Source: JAEZBP01 sp963832725 | GTDB lineage: Bacteria; Myxococcota_A; Polyangia; Polyangiales; Sandaracinaceae | DNA length: 64,000 nt | Direction of reading: 5' to 3' | Assembly: GCA_963832725.1 (NCBI GenBank) | Contig: CAWHVG010000006.1 | Coordinates: forward strand, 372,001-436,000 | In this document: one piece after another, positions 45,534-56,641 of the stretch | Numbering within the stretch: the stretch's first letter is position 1 | Layout: every line of letters starts with the position of its first letter | Notes under the pieces: model-generated | The model's database searches: none | Told to the model about the DNA's origin: nothing | Seen by the model: the letters and a program-made list of their open reading frames with translations, nothing else | Program-made: the position numbers and the translations under genes

Positions 45534-45549
45534 AGAGCCACACGGCTCT
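45534..45549 (+). terminator. Short hairpin with T-run between pntB and the acetyltransferase gene
   Basis: AGAGCC-ACAC-GGCTCT at 45534-45549 is followed by TTT on the plus strand. Both flanking genes run on the minus strand, where the T-run is missing, so termination of pntB transcripts is only possible. Confidence 0.3.
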
Positions 45550-45554
45550 TTTCC

Positions 45555-46988
45555 TCACATTTCGCGAAGCTCTTTCACGACATCCTGGACCACCTTCTTG
45601 GCGTCGCCGTACAGCATCATGGCGTTGTCGCGTTCGAAGAGCGTGTTCTTGATCCCGGCATAGCCAGGACTGAGAGAGCGCTTGACGACGAACACGGTCC
45701 TGGCCTCGTGCACGTTCAGGATGGGCATCCCGAAGATGGGGCTCTTCGGGTCGTCGATGGCGGCCGGGTTCACCACGTCGTTGGCGCCGATCACGATGGC
45801 CACGTCCGTGGTGTGGAGCTCGGGGTTGATCGCCTCGAGCTCGAAGAGCTGCTCGTAGGGGACGTCCGCCTCGGCGAGCAGCACGTTCATGTGCCCCGGC
45901 ATGCGCCCGGCCACCGGGTGGATGGCGAAGCGAACGCCGGCGCCCCGCTTCTCGAGCTCGCCGGCGAGCTCCTTCACGGCGTACTGCGCCTGCGCGACCG
46001 CCAGGCCGTAGCCGGGCACGATGACGACGCTGCGGGCCCCGTCGAGGACCATCGCCGCCTCCGCCGGACCGGCGCTCTTGACCCCGACGTACTCGCCGTC
46101 GCCCGCCTCGGCCGCGTGCTGGCCGAACCCGCCGAGGAGCACCGCCACCAGCGAGCGGTTCATGGCCTTGCACATCAGGTTGGTGAGGATGAGCCCGGCC
46201 GCGCCGACCATGGCGCCCGCGATGATCAGCGCCGGGTTGCCGATGACGAACCCCGCCGCCGCCGCCGCGACACCCGAGTACGAGTTCAACAGCGACACGA
46301 CCACGGGCATGTCGGCGCCGCCGATGGGCAACACCAGGAGCACGCCCAGCACGAGCGCCGCCGCCGAGAGCGACAATGCGGACACCGTCAGCTCTTCGGC
46401 GCCGTGGGCCAGCACCGTGAACGCCACCGTCACGCCGACGGCGAAGAGCACGAGCACCGCGGTGACCACGTGCCGGCCCGGAAAGAGGATGGGCCGGCCG
46501 CCGCCGAGCCGTCCGCGGAGCTTGAGGAAGGCGATGACGCTGCCGGTGAAGGTGAGGCCGCCGATCAAGATCGAGAGCGCGCTGGTGGTGGCCTCGACGT
46601 CGCCGAGGATCATCGCGCCGGTGCCGCGCGCGCCGGTCTCGACCGCCCGCGTCCAGAAGATGGAGAGGGCGACCAACGCCGACGCCAAGCCGCCGAAACC
46701 GTTGAAGAGCGCGACCATCTCCGGCATGGCCGTCATCTCGACCCGGAGCGCCGCGAACACGCCGATCAGCGAACCGGCGATCACCCCGCCGAGCACCCAG
46801 CGGTAATCGATGACGCCGAGCTCGACCAGCGTGCCGAGGACGGCGAGCAACATGGCCAGCGCGGCGATGGCGTTGCCGCTCCGCGCCGTGCGCACCCGCG
46901 ACAGCCGCTTGAGCCCGAAGATGAAGAGCGACGACGAGAAGAGGTAGGTGAGAGGCACCAACGTGGCGCCCAGCGCTTCGCCGTTCAC
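45555..46988 (-). CDS. pntB: NAD(P) transhydrogenase subunit beta
   Basis: A 477-residue beta subunit of the proton-translocating transhydrogenase, which uses the proton gradient to make NADPH from NADH. The N-terminal half has about nine membrane spans (domain II). The C-terminal NADP-binding domain III has the characteristic VVIVPGYGLAVAQAQY, IHPVAGRMPGHMNVLLAEA and VIVIGANDVVNPAA motifs. The ATG at 46988 overlaps the stop of the small alpha subunit by four bases (ATGA). Confidence 0.95.
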   Translation of the reverse strand: MNGEALGATLVPLTYLFSSSLFIFGLKRLSRVRTARSGNAIAALAMLLAVLGTLVELGVIDYRWVLGGVIAGSLIGVFAALRVEMTAMPEMVALFNGFGGLASALVALSIFWTRAVETGARGTGAMILGDVEATTSALSILIGGLTFTGSVIAFLKLRGRLGGGRPILFPGRHVVTAVLVLFAVGVTVAFTVLAHGAEELTVSALSLSAAALVLGVLLVLPIGGADMPVVVSLLNSYSGVAAAAAGFVIGNPALIIAGAMVGAAGLILTNLMCKAMNRSLVAVLLGGFGQHAAEAGDGEYVGVKSAGPAEAAMVLDGARSVVIVPGYGLAVAQAQYAVKELAGELEKRGAGVRFAIHPVAGRMPGHMNVLLAEADVPYEQLFELEAINPELHTTDVAIVIGANDVVNPAAIDDPKSPIFGMPILNVHEARTVFVVKRSLSPGYAGIKNTLFERDNAMMLYGDAKKVVQDVVKELREM

Positions 46989-47272
46989 TTCTTCTTCCCG
47001 AACATGCGGAGCATGCGGTCGGTGACCAGGAACCCGCCCACCACATTCACGGTGGCGAGCGCGATGGCGATCGCGCCGAGGATGGTACCGGTCCGCGGGT
47101 CGGCCCCGCGTGCCGCGGTCAGCGCCCCGACGATGGTGATGCCGCTGATGGCGTTGGCGCCGCTCATCAAGGGCGTGTGGAGCGTGGGCGGCACCTTCGA
47201 GATGAGCTCGAACCCGACGAAGATGGCCAGGACGAAGACGTAGAGGCCGATGAGCAGCGGGCCCATGGTCAT
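46985..47272 (-). CDS. NAD(P) transhydrogenase subunit alpha part 2 (membrane)
   Basis: A 95-residue protein with three membrane spans (MGPLLIGLYVFVLAIFVGFEL, ISGITIVGALTA, TILGAIAIALATVNVVGGF), corresponding to the membrane part of PntA. It is the PntAB/PntA-2 subunit of the three-polypeptide transhydrogenase. Both ends overlap neighbouring genes by four bases, so the three subunits are translationally coupled. Confidence 0.93.
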   Translation of the reverse strand: MTMGPLLIGLYVFVLAIFVGFELISKVPPTLHTPLMSGANAISGITIVGALTAARGADPRTGTILGAIAIALATVNVVGGFLVTDRMLRMFGKKK

Positions 47273-48429
47273 CGCGGCTCCCCTTTCTGATCCAACATCG
47301 CAGCGGTCGGCGCGTGGCGGACCTGGTGGGCGTGGGTGAGGAGCGCCGCGTCGACGATCGGATCCTCCAGGTCGAGCTCCGGCGTCGAGGTCACGTGGGC
47401 GAGCAGCGCCTCCACGTTGCGCGCGTAGAGGATGCTCGCGTCCTGTGGCACCGTCGCCGGCAGATTGGGGTGACCGAGGATCGTGACGCCGTACCGCTCC
47501 ACGGTCTCGCCCTTCACGCTGAGCGCGCAGTTGCCGCCGGCCTCCACCGCCAAGTCGACGATGATCGCGCCCGTTCGCATCCGCTTCACGGTCTCTTCGT
47601 CGACCAACACCGGCGCCTCTTTGCCGGGCACCAGCGCGGTCGTGATCACGCAGTCCGCGTGGGCGATGCGCTCGCCGACGATCTCCCGCTGTTTGCGGAG
47701 GAACTCGGCGCTCATCTCCTTCGCGTAGCCACCCTCGCCCGCGCCGCTCTCGCGCATCGGCAGCTCGATGAAGCGGCCGCCGATGGACTCGACCTGCTCC
47801 TTCGCCTCTTCTCGGATGTCGCTGACCTCGACCGTGGCGCCGAGGCGGCGGCAGGTGGCCAGCGCCGACAGACCGGCCACGCCGGCGCCCATCACCACCA
47901 CGCGCGCCGGCTGGATGGTGCCGGCCGCGGTCATCATCAGCGGGCAGAGCTTGTCGAGGCGCGCGGCGGCCAAGAGCGCGGCCTTGTAGCCGGCGATGGA
48001 CGCCTGCGAAGAGAGCGCGTCCATGGACTGCGCCCGGGTGACGCGCGGGACGAGCTCCATGGCCAGCGCGCTCACCCCACGCTCGCGCAAACGTCGAACC
48101 GCGTCGTGCTCCCGCCACGGCGAGCAGAACGCCACCAAGAGCGCCCCTTCGTGCGCGGCGTCCGCCTCGTGACCGGAGGCGAGGCCCTCGTGCTCGCGCG
48201 GCGCGCGGACTTTCAGGATCGCGTCGGCGGCGGCCCAGGCGGCGGTGAGGTCGTCCGCCTTCCGCGCACCGGCCGACCAGTAGGCCTCGTCGGGGAAGTG
48301 TGCGGCAGCGCCCGCTCCGAGCTCCACGACGACCTCGTGCCCCCGCTCGATGAGCCGGGTCACGGTCTCGGGAGTCGCGGCGACGCGGGTCTCACCCGGT
48401 GCCCGTTCGCGCGGGACGAAGATCTGCAC
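47269..48429 (-). CDS. pntA: NAD(P) transhydrogenase subunit alpha part 1 (NAD-binding)
   Basis: A 386-residue soluble NAD-binding domain I. It begins MQIFVPRERAPGETRVAATPETV (GTG start, in parts) and contains the alanine-dehydrogenase/transhydrogenase signature with VVMGAGVAGLSALATCRRLGA, the mobile-loop region and GAIIVDLAVEAGGNC. Start GTG at 48429 is preferred because homologous sequence begins there and AGGA lies just upstream; the open frame extends further but contains 26-bp repeats. It is the first gene of the operon. Confidence 0.93.
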   Translation of the reverse strand: MQIFVPRERAPGETRVAATPETVTRLIERGHEVVVELGAGAAAHFPDEAYWSAGARKADDLTAAWAAADAILKVRAPREHEGLASGHEADAAHEGALLVAFCSPWREHDAVRRLRERGVSALAMELVPRVTRAQSMDALSSQASIAGYKAALLAAARLDKLCPLMMTAAGTIQPARVVVMGAGVAGLSALATCRRLGATVEVSDIREEAKEQVESIGGRFIELPMRESGAGEGGYAKEMSAEFLRKQREIVGERIAHADCVITTALVPGKEAPVLVDEETVKRMRTGAIIVDLAVEAGGNCALSVKGETVERYGVTILGHPNLPATVPQDASILYARNVEALLAHVTSTPELDLEDPIVDAALLTHAHQVRHAPTAAMLDQKGEPR

Positions 48430-48513
48430 GGTCCTGAATCCGCACGGTGGGTGAAGGGGTCGCGGCAACCCTCCGAGGCCGCGATGGCTGCGGAGGTAGA
48501 ACCCGGCGTCGCC

Positions 48514-48565
48514 GGCCCAAGCCCGCGAGCGTCGAGGGCGGCCCAAGCCCGCGAGCGCCAAGGGC
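48514..48565. repeat. Two tandem 26-bp repeats upstream of pntA
   Basis: A 26-bp unit starting GGCCCAAGCCCGCGAGCG occurs at 48514-48539 and 48540-48565 with three differences. It lies in the divergent spacer between pntA and the dolichol-kinase-like gene. Unit length is not a multiple of three, which argues against the long reading frames across it. Confidence 0.65.
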
Positions 48566-48644
48566 GGCATCGCGCGTCGATGTGCGGTATTCTGACTCGT
48601 TCCGAGGGACGGGCGTCCACGCCCCTGGAGAAGTACGGTTCGAC

Positions 48645-49607
48645 GTGGATACGGCACTGGATGGGAGCGCGTTCGCGCTCGAAAGCGGTGATCTCGCGCT
48701 GGAGCTGCACCGGCTGCTCGCGGAGCTCGACCGGAGCCGGTTTCGCTGGAAGCGGGTGGTCATCTCGCTGCCCGAGCGACTGACGCGGGTGCGCGCATCG
48801 CTCTCCGAGCTGGCGCGGCGCGACTCGGGCGCCGCCCCGGCGCTCCGCGAGCGAGTGATCGAGCTGAAGAGTGCGATCGAGGCGAGCTCACCGAGCAGCG
48901 ACGTGCGCGCGGAGTGGCTCGCGTTCCGGGCCAAGGTGGTGCCGGCCTACGAAGCGCTGGCGGCGTCCCTCCGCGACTCGTCCATCCACGTGCCGAGCCT
49001 GCGGCCGAAGAACTACGTCCGGAACGCGTACCACGTGGCCAACGCGGCGGTGTCGATCGCCATCCTGGAGCTGGTGCCGAGCTGGACCTGGGCCATCGCC
49101 ATCGCGTTCTCCGCCGCCGCGGCCGGATGGACGATGGAGATCTCGCGCCGGGCGAGCCCGCAGATCAACGAGAAGCTGATGAAGCTCTTCGGCGCGGTCG
49201 CGCACCCGCACGAGGCGCACCGCATCAACTCGGCGACATGGTACGTGAGCGCGATCGCCGCCATCTCGCTGACCCGCGAGATCATCCCCTGCGCGCTGGC
49301 GCTGGCGACGCTGGGCCTGGGCGATCCCATCGCCGCCATCGTGGGCCGCCGCTGGGGTCGGATCCGGATCGTCAACGGCCGCTCGGTCGAAGGCACGACG
49401 GCGTTCATCGTGGCGGCCACGCTCGGCGGCATCGCGCTCTTGATGCTCGTGCACCACATGGCGCTCGGCCCGGCCGCGCTGGTGGCGCTCGCCGCCTCGA
49501 CCGCCGGCGCCATCGCCGAGCTCTACAGCCGCCGCATCGACGACAACCTCTCCATCCCCGTGCTCGCCTGGGTCGGCGCGTCGCTCGCGCTCTGGGCCCT
49601 GGGCTGA
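48645..49607 (+). CDS. Dolichol kinase/phosphatidate cytidylyltransferase-like membrane protein
   Basis: About 320 residues. A soluble helical N-terminal half (LALELHRLLAELDRSR) is followed by a membrane domain with about six spans. It contains the signature of CTP-using lipid kinases and cytidylyltransferases: LGDPIAAIVGRRWG, then GRSVEGTTAFIVAA. This matches DGK1/SEC59/VTE5-type enzymes that phosphorylate polyprenols or diacylglycerol. The start is uncertain: GTG at 48645 has GGAG about 14 bases upstream, and the upstream open frame crosses non-coding repeats. It is divergent from pntA. Confidence 0.75.
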   Translation: MDTALDGSAFALESGDLALELHRLLAELDRSRFRWKRVVISLPERLTRVRASLSELARRDSGAAPALRERVIELKSAIEASSPSSDVRAEWLAFRAKVVPAYEALAASLRDSSIHVPSLRPKNYVRNAYHVANAAVSIAILELVPSWTWAIAIAFSAAAAGWTMEISRRASPQINEKLMKLFGAVAHPHEAHRINSATWYVSAIAAISLTREIIPCALALATLGLGDPIAAIVGRRWGRIRIVNGRSVEGTTAFIVAATLGGIALLMLVHHMALGPAALVALAASTAGAIAELYSRRIDDNLSIPVLAWVGASLALWALG

Positions 49608-49719
49608 GACGCGATCGCTCGCCGCGCCGACACGTTCGCATCGAGCTCGGCGGAGGGCCGGCGAGGCGCGGGTTTGGCGACCGCGAGGCGGGGCCCTAGG
49701 AACGAGCGCCGGAGGACCT

Positions 49720-50475
49720 CTGGGCACGGCGGGCGGAACGAAGATCGCGCTCATCCAAGGCGCGAGCCGGGGCATCGGGCTGGCGCTGGTCCGGCAGCTC
49801 GCGGCGCGCGGTGCGCGGGTCGTCGCCACCTGCAGGCGCCCGGCAGAGGCGAGCGAGCTGAGCGCGCTGGCGCGCGAGAACGAGGCGATCCGCGTCGTCC
49901 GGCTGGACGTCGAGGACGAGACGAGCATCGAAGCCGCCGCCGACGACGTGGCCGCGCACGAAGGGCGCCTCGATCGGCTCGTGAACGTCGCCGGCATCCT
50001 GCACGAGGGCGCGCTCGGGCCCGAGAAGAAGCTCGCCGACATCGATCCGGCGCACCTGCACCGCGTCTTCGCCGTCAACGCGTTCGGCCCCTTGCTGGTG
50101 GCCAAGCACTTCGCCCGCTTCCTCGTACACGGCGAGCCGGCCGTGCTGGCGAACCTCTCGGCGCGCGTCGGCAGCATCGGCGACGACCGACTGGGCGGCT
50201 GGTACGCCTACCGCGCGTCCAAGGCGGCGCAGAACATGTTCACCAAGAACCTCTCCATCGAGCTGGCGCGGCACTCGAAAGCGCTCGCCGTGATCGCGCT
50301 CCACCCCGGCACCGTCGACACCGCGCTGAGCGCGCCCTTCACCCGCCGCGTCCCGAAGGAGAAGCTCTTCGACACCGAGCGCGCCGCGCGACAGCTCCTG
50401 GCGGTCATCGACGGCGTCACGGCCGAGGACACGGGTCGCTTCTTCGCCTGGGACGGAACGGAGATCCCGTGGTGA
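49720..50475 (+). CDS. Short-chain dehydrogenase/reductase with apparent CTG start
   Basis: A 251-residue SDR. The N-terminal cofactor motif is IQGASRGIGLALVRQLAARGA, followed by LDVEDETS, then VNVAGILHEGA, the catalytic Ser region LSARVGSI and Y-x3-K as YRASK. A GTVDTALSAPF motif follows. The domain clearly begins near 49738, but no ATG, GTG or TTG is in frame nearby. CTG at 49720 lies four bases after GGAGG and is the best candidate; an ATG at 49948 would delete the cofactor-binding region. A rare CTG start or a base error is possible. The substrate is unknown. Confidence 0.8.
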   Translation: MGTAGGTKIALIQGASRGIGLALVRQLAARGARVVATCRRPAEASELSALARENEAIRVVRLDVEDETSIEAAADDVAAHEGRLDRLVNVAGILHEGALGPEKKLADIDPAHLHRVFAVNAFGPLLVAKHFARFLVHGEPAVLANLSARVGSIGDDRLGGWYAYRASKAAQNMFTKNLSIELARHSKALAVIALHPGTVDTALSAPFTRRVPKEKLFDTERAARQLLAVIDGVTAEDTGRFFAWDGTEIPW

Positions 50476-50578
50476 GCCGCCCACCCGTCATTTGTTCTCT
50501 CGAACGAGCGGGGGCGGTCTCCGGGCGGCGTCCGTTCGCATTTGCGTCGTGATCTGCCGTCTGCGCGCGCCTCGGCTC

Positions 50579-51340
50579 CGTCCACGCGAGCCGAGCGCCG
50601 TCCAGACGGGGCGCGCTCCTCTCCACGCGCTCGTCGCTCATCTCCACGCGCCCGTCGGCCGTCTCCACGCGCCCGTCGGCCGTCTCCACGCGCTCGCGGC
50701 CCGTCTCCATACGCGCGGGACCGTCTCCACGCGCTCGTCGGCCGTCTCCACGCGCATGGGGTCCTCGTCCAGCCGCGCGCCGGGCGCGTCCACGCGCCAC
50801 GCACCCCCGTCCACGCGCTCGTGACCCCCGACCCCCGGCTCGTGAGCCTCCTCCATGCGCTCGGCCCCGCTCTCCACGCGCAGCGTTCGTTCTCCACGGA
50901 GCAGAGCGGCATCTCCACGCGCGGGTGACGTCATCCACGCGGCCACCCCCGTCATCCACGCGGAGGGTGCCGTCATCCACGCGAAGGGTGCCGTCATCCA
51001 CGCGAAGGGTGCCGTCATCCACGCGACCACCCCCGTCATCCACGCGGAAGTGCCGTCATCCACGCGGCGGGGGCCGTCATCCACGCGGCGGGGGCCGTCA
51101 TCCACACGAAGGGTGCCGTCATCCACGCGGAAGGTGCCGTCATCCACGCGGAGGTGCCGTCATCCACGCGGAAGGTGCCGTCATCCACGCGGAAGTGCCG
51201 TCATCCACGCGGCGGGGGCCGTCATCCACGCGGCCACCCCCGTCATCCACGCGGAAGGTGCGTCATCCACGCGACCACGGCGCCGTCATCCACGCGAAGG
51301 GTGCCGTCATCCACGCAGCCGATGCCGTCGTCCACACGCC
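50579..51340. repeat. Array of about 35 tandem 21-bp repeats
   Basis: About 35 units with a conserved TCCACGCG core. The proximal part (50579-50935) is diverged, typically CCGTCTCCACGCGCCCGTCGG. The distal part (50936-51340) is regular, typically GTCATCCACGCGGAGGGTGCC. Most units are 21 bp, but several are 20 and a few 23-24, so no frame stays open throughout. Read on the minus strand, units give Gly-Thr-Leu-Arg-Val-Asp-Asp and Arg-Val-Glu-Thr-Ala-Asp-Gly; on the plus strand Val-Ile-His-Ala-Glu-Gly-Ala. No ribosome site or family match supports coding. The array fills the SDR-HIT spacer. Confidence 0.85.
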
Positions 51341-51383
51341 AGGGATTGCCGGCGCGCGCCTCGAGTTTGGTAGCCTCCTCGGC

Positions 51384-51758
51384 GTGAGCTCCGTGTTCCT
51401 GGAGATCCCCCGTTCGCGATGGGTGGCGGAGAACGAGCTCGCCTTCGCCATCCGCGACGCCTTCCCGGTCACCGAGGGGCACACGCTCGTGATCACCAAG
51501 CGGGTCGTGCCGACCTGGTTCGACGCGTCGCCGGAGGAGCAGGCCGCCATCCTGCGGCTGATCGACGAGGTGAAGCGGCAGCTCGACGAGACCCTGGAGC
51601 CCGACGGCTACAACGTCGGCTTCAACGCGGGCGAAGCAGCCGGGCAGACGGTGATGCACCTCCACGTGCACGTGATCCCGCGCTACCGCGGCGACATGGA
51701 CGACCCGCGAGGCGGGGTCCGGCACGTGATCCCGAGCAAGGGAAACTACACGCACTGA
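51384..51758 (+). CDS. HIT-family nucleotide hydrolase/transferase
   Basis: A 124-residue histidine-triad protein, likely acting on nucleoside phosphoramidates or dinucleoside polyphosphates. The triad is intact as H-L-H-V-H-V-I-P near the C-terminus (VMHLHVHVIPRYRGD). The N-terminal part has ENELAFAIRDAFPVTEGHTLVITKR (in parts), typical of HIT. The GTG at 51384 is the start consistent with the family; the open frame runs upstream through the 21-bp repeat array, but that part is not homologous. A ribosome site is not obvious. Confidence 0.9.
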   Translation: MSSVFLEIPRSRWVAENELAFAIRDAFPVTEGHTLVITKRVVPTWFDASPEEQAAILRLIDEVKRQLDETLEPDGYNVGFNAGEAAGQTVMHLHVHVIPRYRGDMDDPRGGVRHVIPSKGNYTH

Positions 51759-51889
51759 ATCAGAGAGCGCCGGTGTAAATCACTCAGCTGCGACGGAGGG
51801 ACGTCCACGGGTTCACCGGCGCAGTTTCCCCGCCCGCTTGCGGGAGCCCCGATTCGGGGGAGGGGGATCCTGCGAGGGCCGCTCGAGGC

Positions 51890-53344
<1,455 letters not shown>

Positions 53345-53348
<4 letters not shown>

Positions 53349-55763
53349 GGGGCACCTCCTTCGACGGAGCGGTAGAGGAACGTGTCGCTGGTCAGCAGCG
53401 CTTCGAGCATCGCGAAGAACGAGCCGTCGGTGAACGCGTCCTGCATCGCCGTCAGCGTGCAGGCGTCGGCCATCGTCTCGTCGCGGCCCATGAAGTAGCG
53501 GAAGACGTGCCGCACGAAGCAGCCGCGGGCGTAGGGGTCTCCGGCGAAGAAGTTGGCCAGCTCGACCGCGTCGGCGACGTCGACGTCGTTGGTGAGGTCG
53601 CCCGGCCGCAGGTTGATGGTGCCGCTTCCGTCGGGCGGCATCCCGTGGTCGTCCGCTCGGAGGAAGCCAGCGTGGTTGTAGCGCTCGAACGAGAGCCCCA
53701 TCGGGTTCATCCAGCGGTGGCACTCCATGCAGGTCGCGCCGTTCGCGCTCTCCTCGAAGCTCTGCTGGATCCGATCGCGGGCGCGCAGCGTAGGATCGCT
53801 CGGCACGAGCTGCGCCTCGACGCGCACCAAGCTCAGCGGCGGCACCGTCTGGCAGTAGAGGTGCTCGCGGATCCAGTAGCCGCGCCGTACCGCGCTCGCG
53901 TCGTCCTCGAAGTTGCTCCCGTGCGAGCTCAGCCACGCCGGGTGGGTCAAGACGCCCGCGCGATCGCCCTCCGGCATCGTCACCCAGCGCCCGTCCTGCG
54001 TCGCCGGCACGTCGGTGTCGAGGCCGTAGGTGCGGTTGGTGAACGCGGTGTTGCCGGCGATGCTGTCGCCGCACACGCCAAGCCCCCGCACGCAGCTCCC
54101 GTGGGGGTCCGTACAGTCGGCGTCGCTCGAGCACGACACGCCGTTCGTGTCGGCGACGTTCGAGGGCAGCCTCCAGAGGCGCGTGGTCAGGAGCGCGTGG
54201 AAGACGTCGTCGCCTCCGTTCTCGGCGTCGATGACGGCCCGCGCGATGGTGTCGTCGAGCTCGGGCACCAGCGTCGACTCGTAGCCGTAGTAGCCGCTCT
54301 GCAGGTTGGAGTAGCCGCGCGAGGGGCCGGGCTCCTCGTCCACGAACGCGCTGGTCGCGCTCGGGTGGTCCTTGAACACCGAGTTGGCGCTCTCGTAGTC
54401 GAAGTACTCGCGGAAGAAGCTCATGATGCGCGGCGCGAGCCAGTACTCGCCGCGGGAGGGGATGTCGCGCGAGTCGCTGTCGGGCGCGATGTCCGCGCGG
54501 CTCTCGTCGACGCCGCCGCGGTACTGCTCGAAGAGCGAGCGGAGGACGTCCGGGTCCTGGATCGTGCCGTCGTTGGCCGCCTGCCGGATGAGCCCCATCC
54601 AGCCCAGCATCCCTCCGGTGCCGGGCGGGTCGCCGGTGCTGCTGACGTGGAGCGGCGCGCCGGTCGGGTGGGTGCTCAGGATGCCGCCGAGCGCCAGCGC
54701 GAGCTCGTCGTTCGTGAGCCGGCTGCGGCCGGCCGGATCGCCTTCGACCGGCTCGCCGAGCTCGCGCCGGAAGAGCGCGCCGCTGGTCATCCAGGCGGCG
54801 GCGGCCACCTTCGAGAGCGTGTCCGGCCGCAGGCTGACGTCGCCTCCCTCGGCCGCGATGGTGTCGACGAGGAACGCGCGCAGGCGAGAGCGCTCGCCGT
54901 CGTCCGGTGTCCGGAAGAGGACGCCGACGGTCAGGAGCCGGTCGACGTAGTAGTCGATGCAGTCGTCGCTCGGCGCCGCGTCCTGGAACATGCAGCGGAG
55001 CATCGAGTCGTGGATCACCGGCTCGAGATCCGGCGAGTGCGTCCAGGTGCCGCTCCAGCCGTGCGTCGCCACCGGCAGGACCAGCATGTAGAGGTCGAGC
55101 GTCGCCGGGTCGATGCTCACGCCGTCGGAGAAGGTCGAGTAGTGGCCCTCCGGCGCGTAGAAGGGGTTGTTGGCGGCGCTGGAGCCGAGCGAGAAGCCAA
55201 TCGAGTGGGTCCACTCCTCACGATTGACGCGGCGGATGCGCGCGGGAGAGCTGGCCGGCGGCGCATCGGACGCGCACGTGAAGAGCGCTCCCTGATCGAG
55301 CGTGTTCGGATCCTGCGGCAGCGCCGGCAAGAGCACCGTCCGGCCACGCGTCGCACTGGGTCGGCGCGCCGGCGCGGATCCAATCGGCGATGGCCGAGAC
55401 TCCGTCGACCGGCTCCGCGCTGCCGACCGGCATCAGCACGCCGAGCTCGGTGCCGCTGATGCGCTTGTAGAGCAGGCTGGCGTCCGGGTTGCCCGGCATG
55501 ATGTAGCCGTCCTGCGCGAGCTGGCCGAGCGCATCGGCGCTCAGGTTCGGTCGCTGCCCGCCGGGCACGTGGCAGGCCCCGCTGACGGTGCAGGTGTTGG
55601 CGAAGAACTGCGCCGCCGGCAGCACGTCCGCGCAGGTGCCGCCGCCGCCGCCGTTTCCGCCGTCCGCGCCGGTCCCGGTGGGGCCCGCAGGGTCGCCGTC
55701 GCCTCCGCAACCGATGGCCAGCGCGATCCACGCCAGCGCAGCGAGTGTTCGCTTCGTTCGCAC
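53345..55763 (-). CDS. DUF1592/DUF1588/DUF1585-type secreted lipoprotein (one frameshift)
   Basis: About 806 residues. The lipobox is LAIGC near residue 19, after a GTG start at 55763 that follows GGAGGAGG. A cytochrome-like N-terminal domain has C-x5-CH (CTVSGACHVPGG). The long C-terminal part carries DUF1592-family features: RRVNREEWTHSI, LLTVGVLFRTPDD, ATCMECHRWMNPMGLSFERYNHAG (in parts; contains C-x2-CH), and FVRHVFRYFMGRDE. A +1 phase change near 55340 separates QCDAW from VLLPALPQDPNTLDQ; length is three times 806 plus one base. It pairs with the DUF1552 gene; heme binding is suggested by CMECH. Confidence 0.82.
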
Positions 55764-55929
55764 GCCACCTCCTCCCGGCAAGAGCCTACCGGAAGCCGAG
55801 GCGGCGTGCTCCACGAGTTGGAGGCCCTCCCTCGTGCTCGTCGTGGAGGGCGCGCATCTCCGTCGCGGTTCGCGGAAGGGCGGGGAGGCTCTGTCCGTTC
55901 ATTCCCGGTATGGAACACTCGCCGCGGGC

Positions 55930-56240
55930 TCTCAATCCTCCGTGGGTGTTGGACGGAAGCGGGGAGACACGGAGCGAGCGCTGGGGAGCGCTGGGCCACG
56001 GAGACACCTGGATGCTCGAACAGGCCGTCCTTCCAGGCGGCCCTCACGGTCCCGGACGTACGCGCCGTCCAGCGCGATGGTGTGGAAGTGGACATTGACT
56101 CCTCGAACTCCCGCACCTGCGGCAGCGTCCCCCTGCTCCTGCGCTCGCTCCAGAAAGCGCGGCCAGTGCTCCCGCATGAGTGCGTAGAGCACCGCCTCGT
56201 CCGGCCTCCGACGCTCGTAGCGGGCGGCCTGGCGCGGTGG
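55930..56240 (-). mobile_element. IS91-type transposase relic
   Basis: On the minus strand, RPDEAVLYALMREHWPRFLERAQEQGD (in parts) resembles the N-terminus of IS91-family transposases. It is followed after only a few residues by VNVHFHTIALDGAYV, which matches the internal HFHTLxLDGVY region of the same family. The intervening zinc-finger region is missing, so this is an internally deleted remnant without ends. The flanking 55764-55929 and 56241-56641 show no gene. Confidence 0.6.
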
Positions 56241-56641
56241 AGCCGGCGTGAGCGCCCCTCCATTCCACGGGCTTGGATCGAGAGCGCCGATCCGGTGCCA
56301 CGTCCCGGATCGTGACCACGACGAACCGCGATCGGTGATGACGGTGGCGGCGACCGGGACCGCACATCACTCGCGCGCCGCCCGGGCGCGGGACCTCATT
56401 CGTCATGCGTCGCTACGTCGAGCCACGATACGACCGATCGAGCGGACGATGGCGCGTCCCGGGGCGATCGCTCCTGCGCGAGTCCATCACGGAGATGCCT
56501 GTTTCCTGGCCCGCACCTCGTGAGCGCGAAGGCTCACGGATCGGCGTTTTGACCACGGCACGGTGTCCATTTTAGATCGCCGCCGCGGTCGGGACTCCAT
56601 TGACTCGAGGTCATTGCTCCGGCACCCTCTCGCTGGTTTAG
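56241..56641. other. 401-bp region without a recognised gene
   Basis: Between the transposase relic and a lipoprotein gene. Codon-like bias is weak and no motif, repeat or RNA gene was recognised; it likely includes debris of the mobile element and the lipoprotein promoter. Confidence 0.35.

Noticed and set aside
50579..51340. CRISPR array
   Set aside because: Units are contiguous 21-bp tandem repeats with variable flanks of 9-13 bp; there are no 28-37-bp repeats with unique spacers and no cas genes.
50925..51383. N-terminal extension of the HIT protein containing VIHAEGA repeats
   Set aside because: It is only the read-through of the repeat array in frame with HIT; no start or homology supports it, and the family length fits GTG at 51384.
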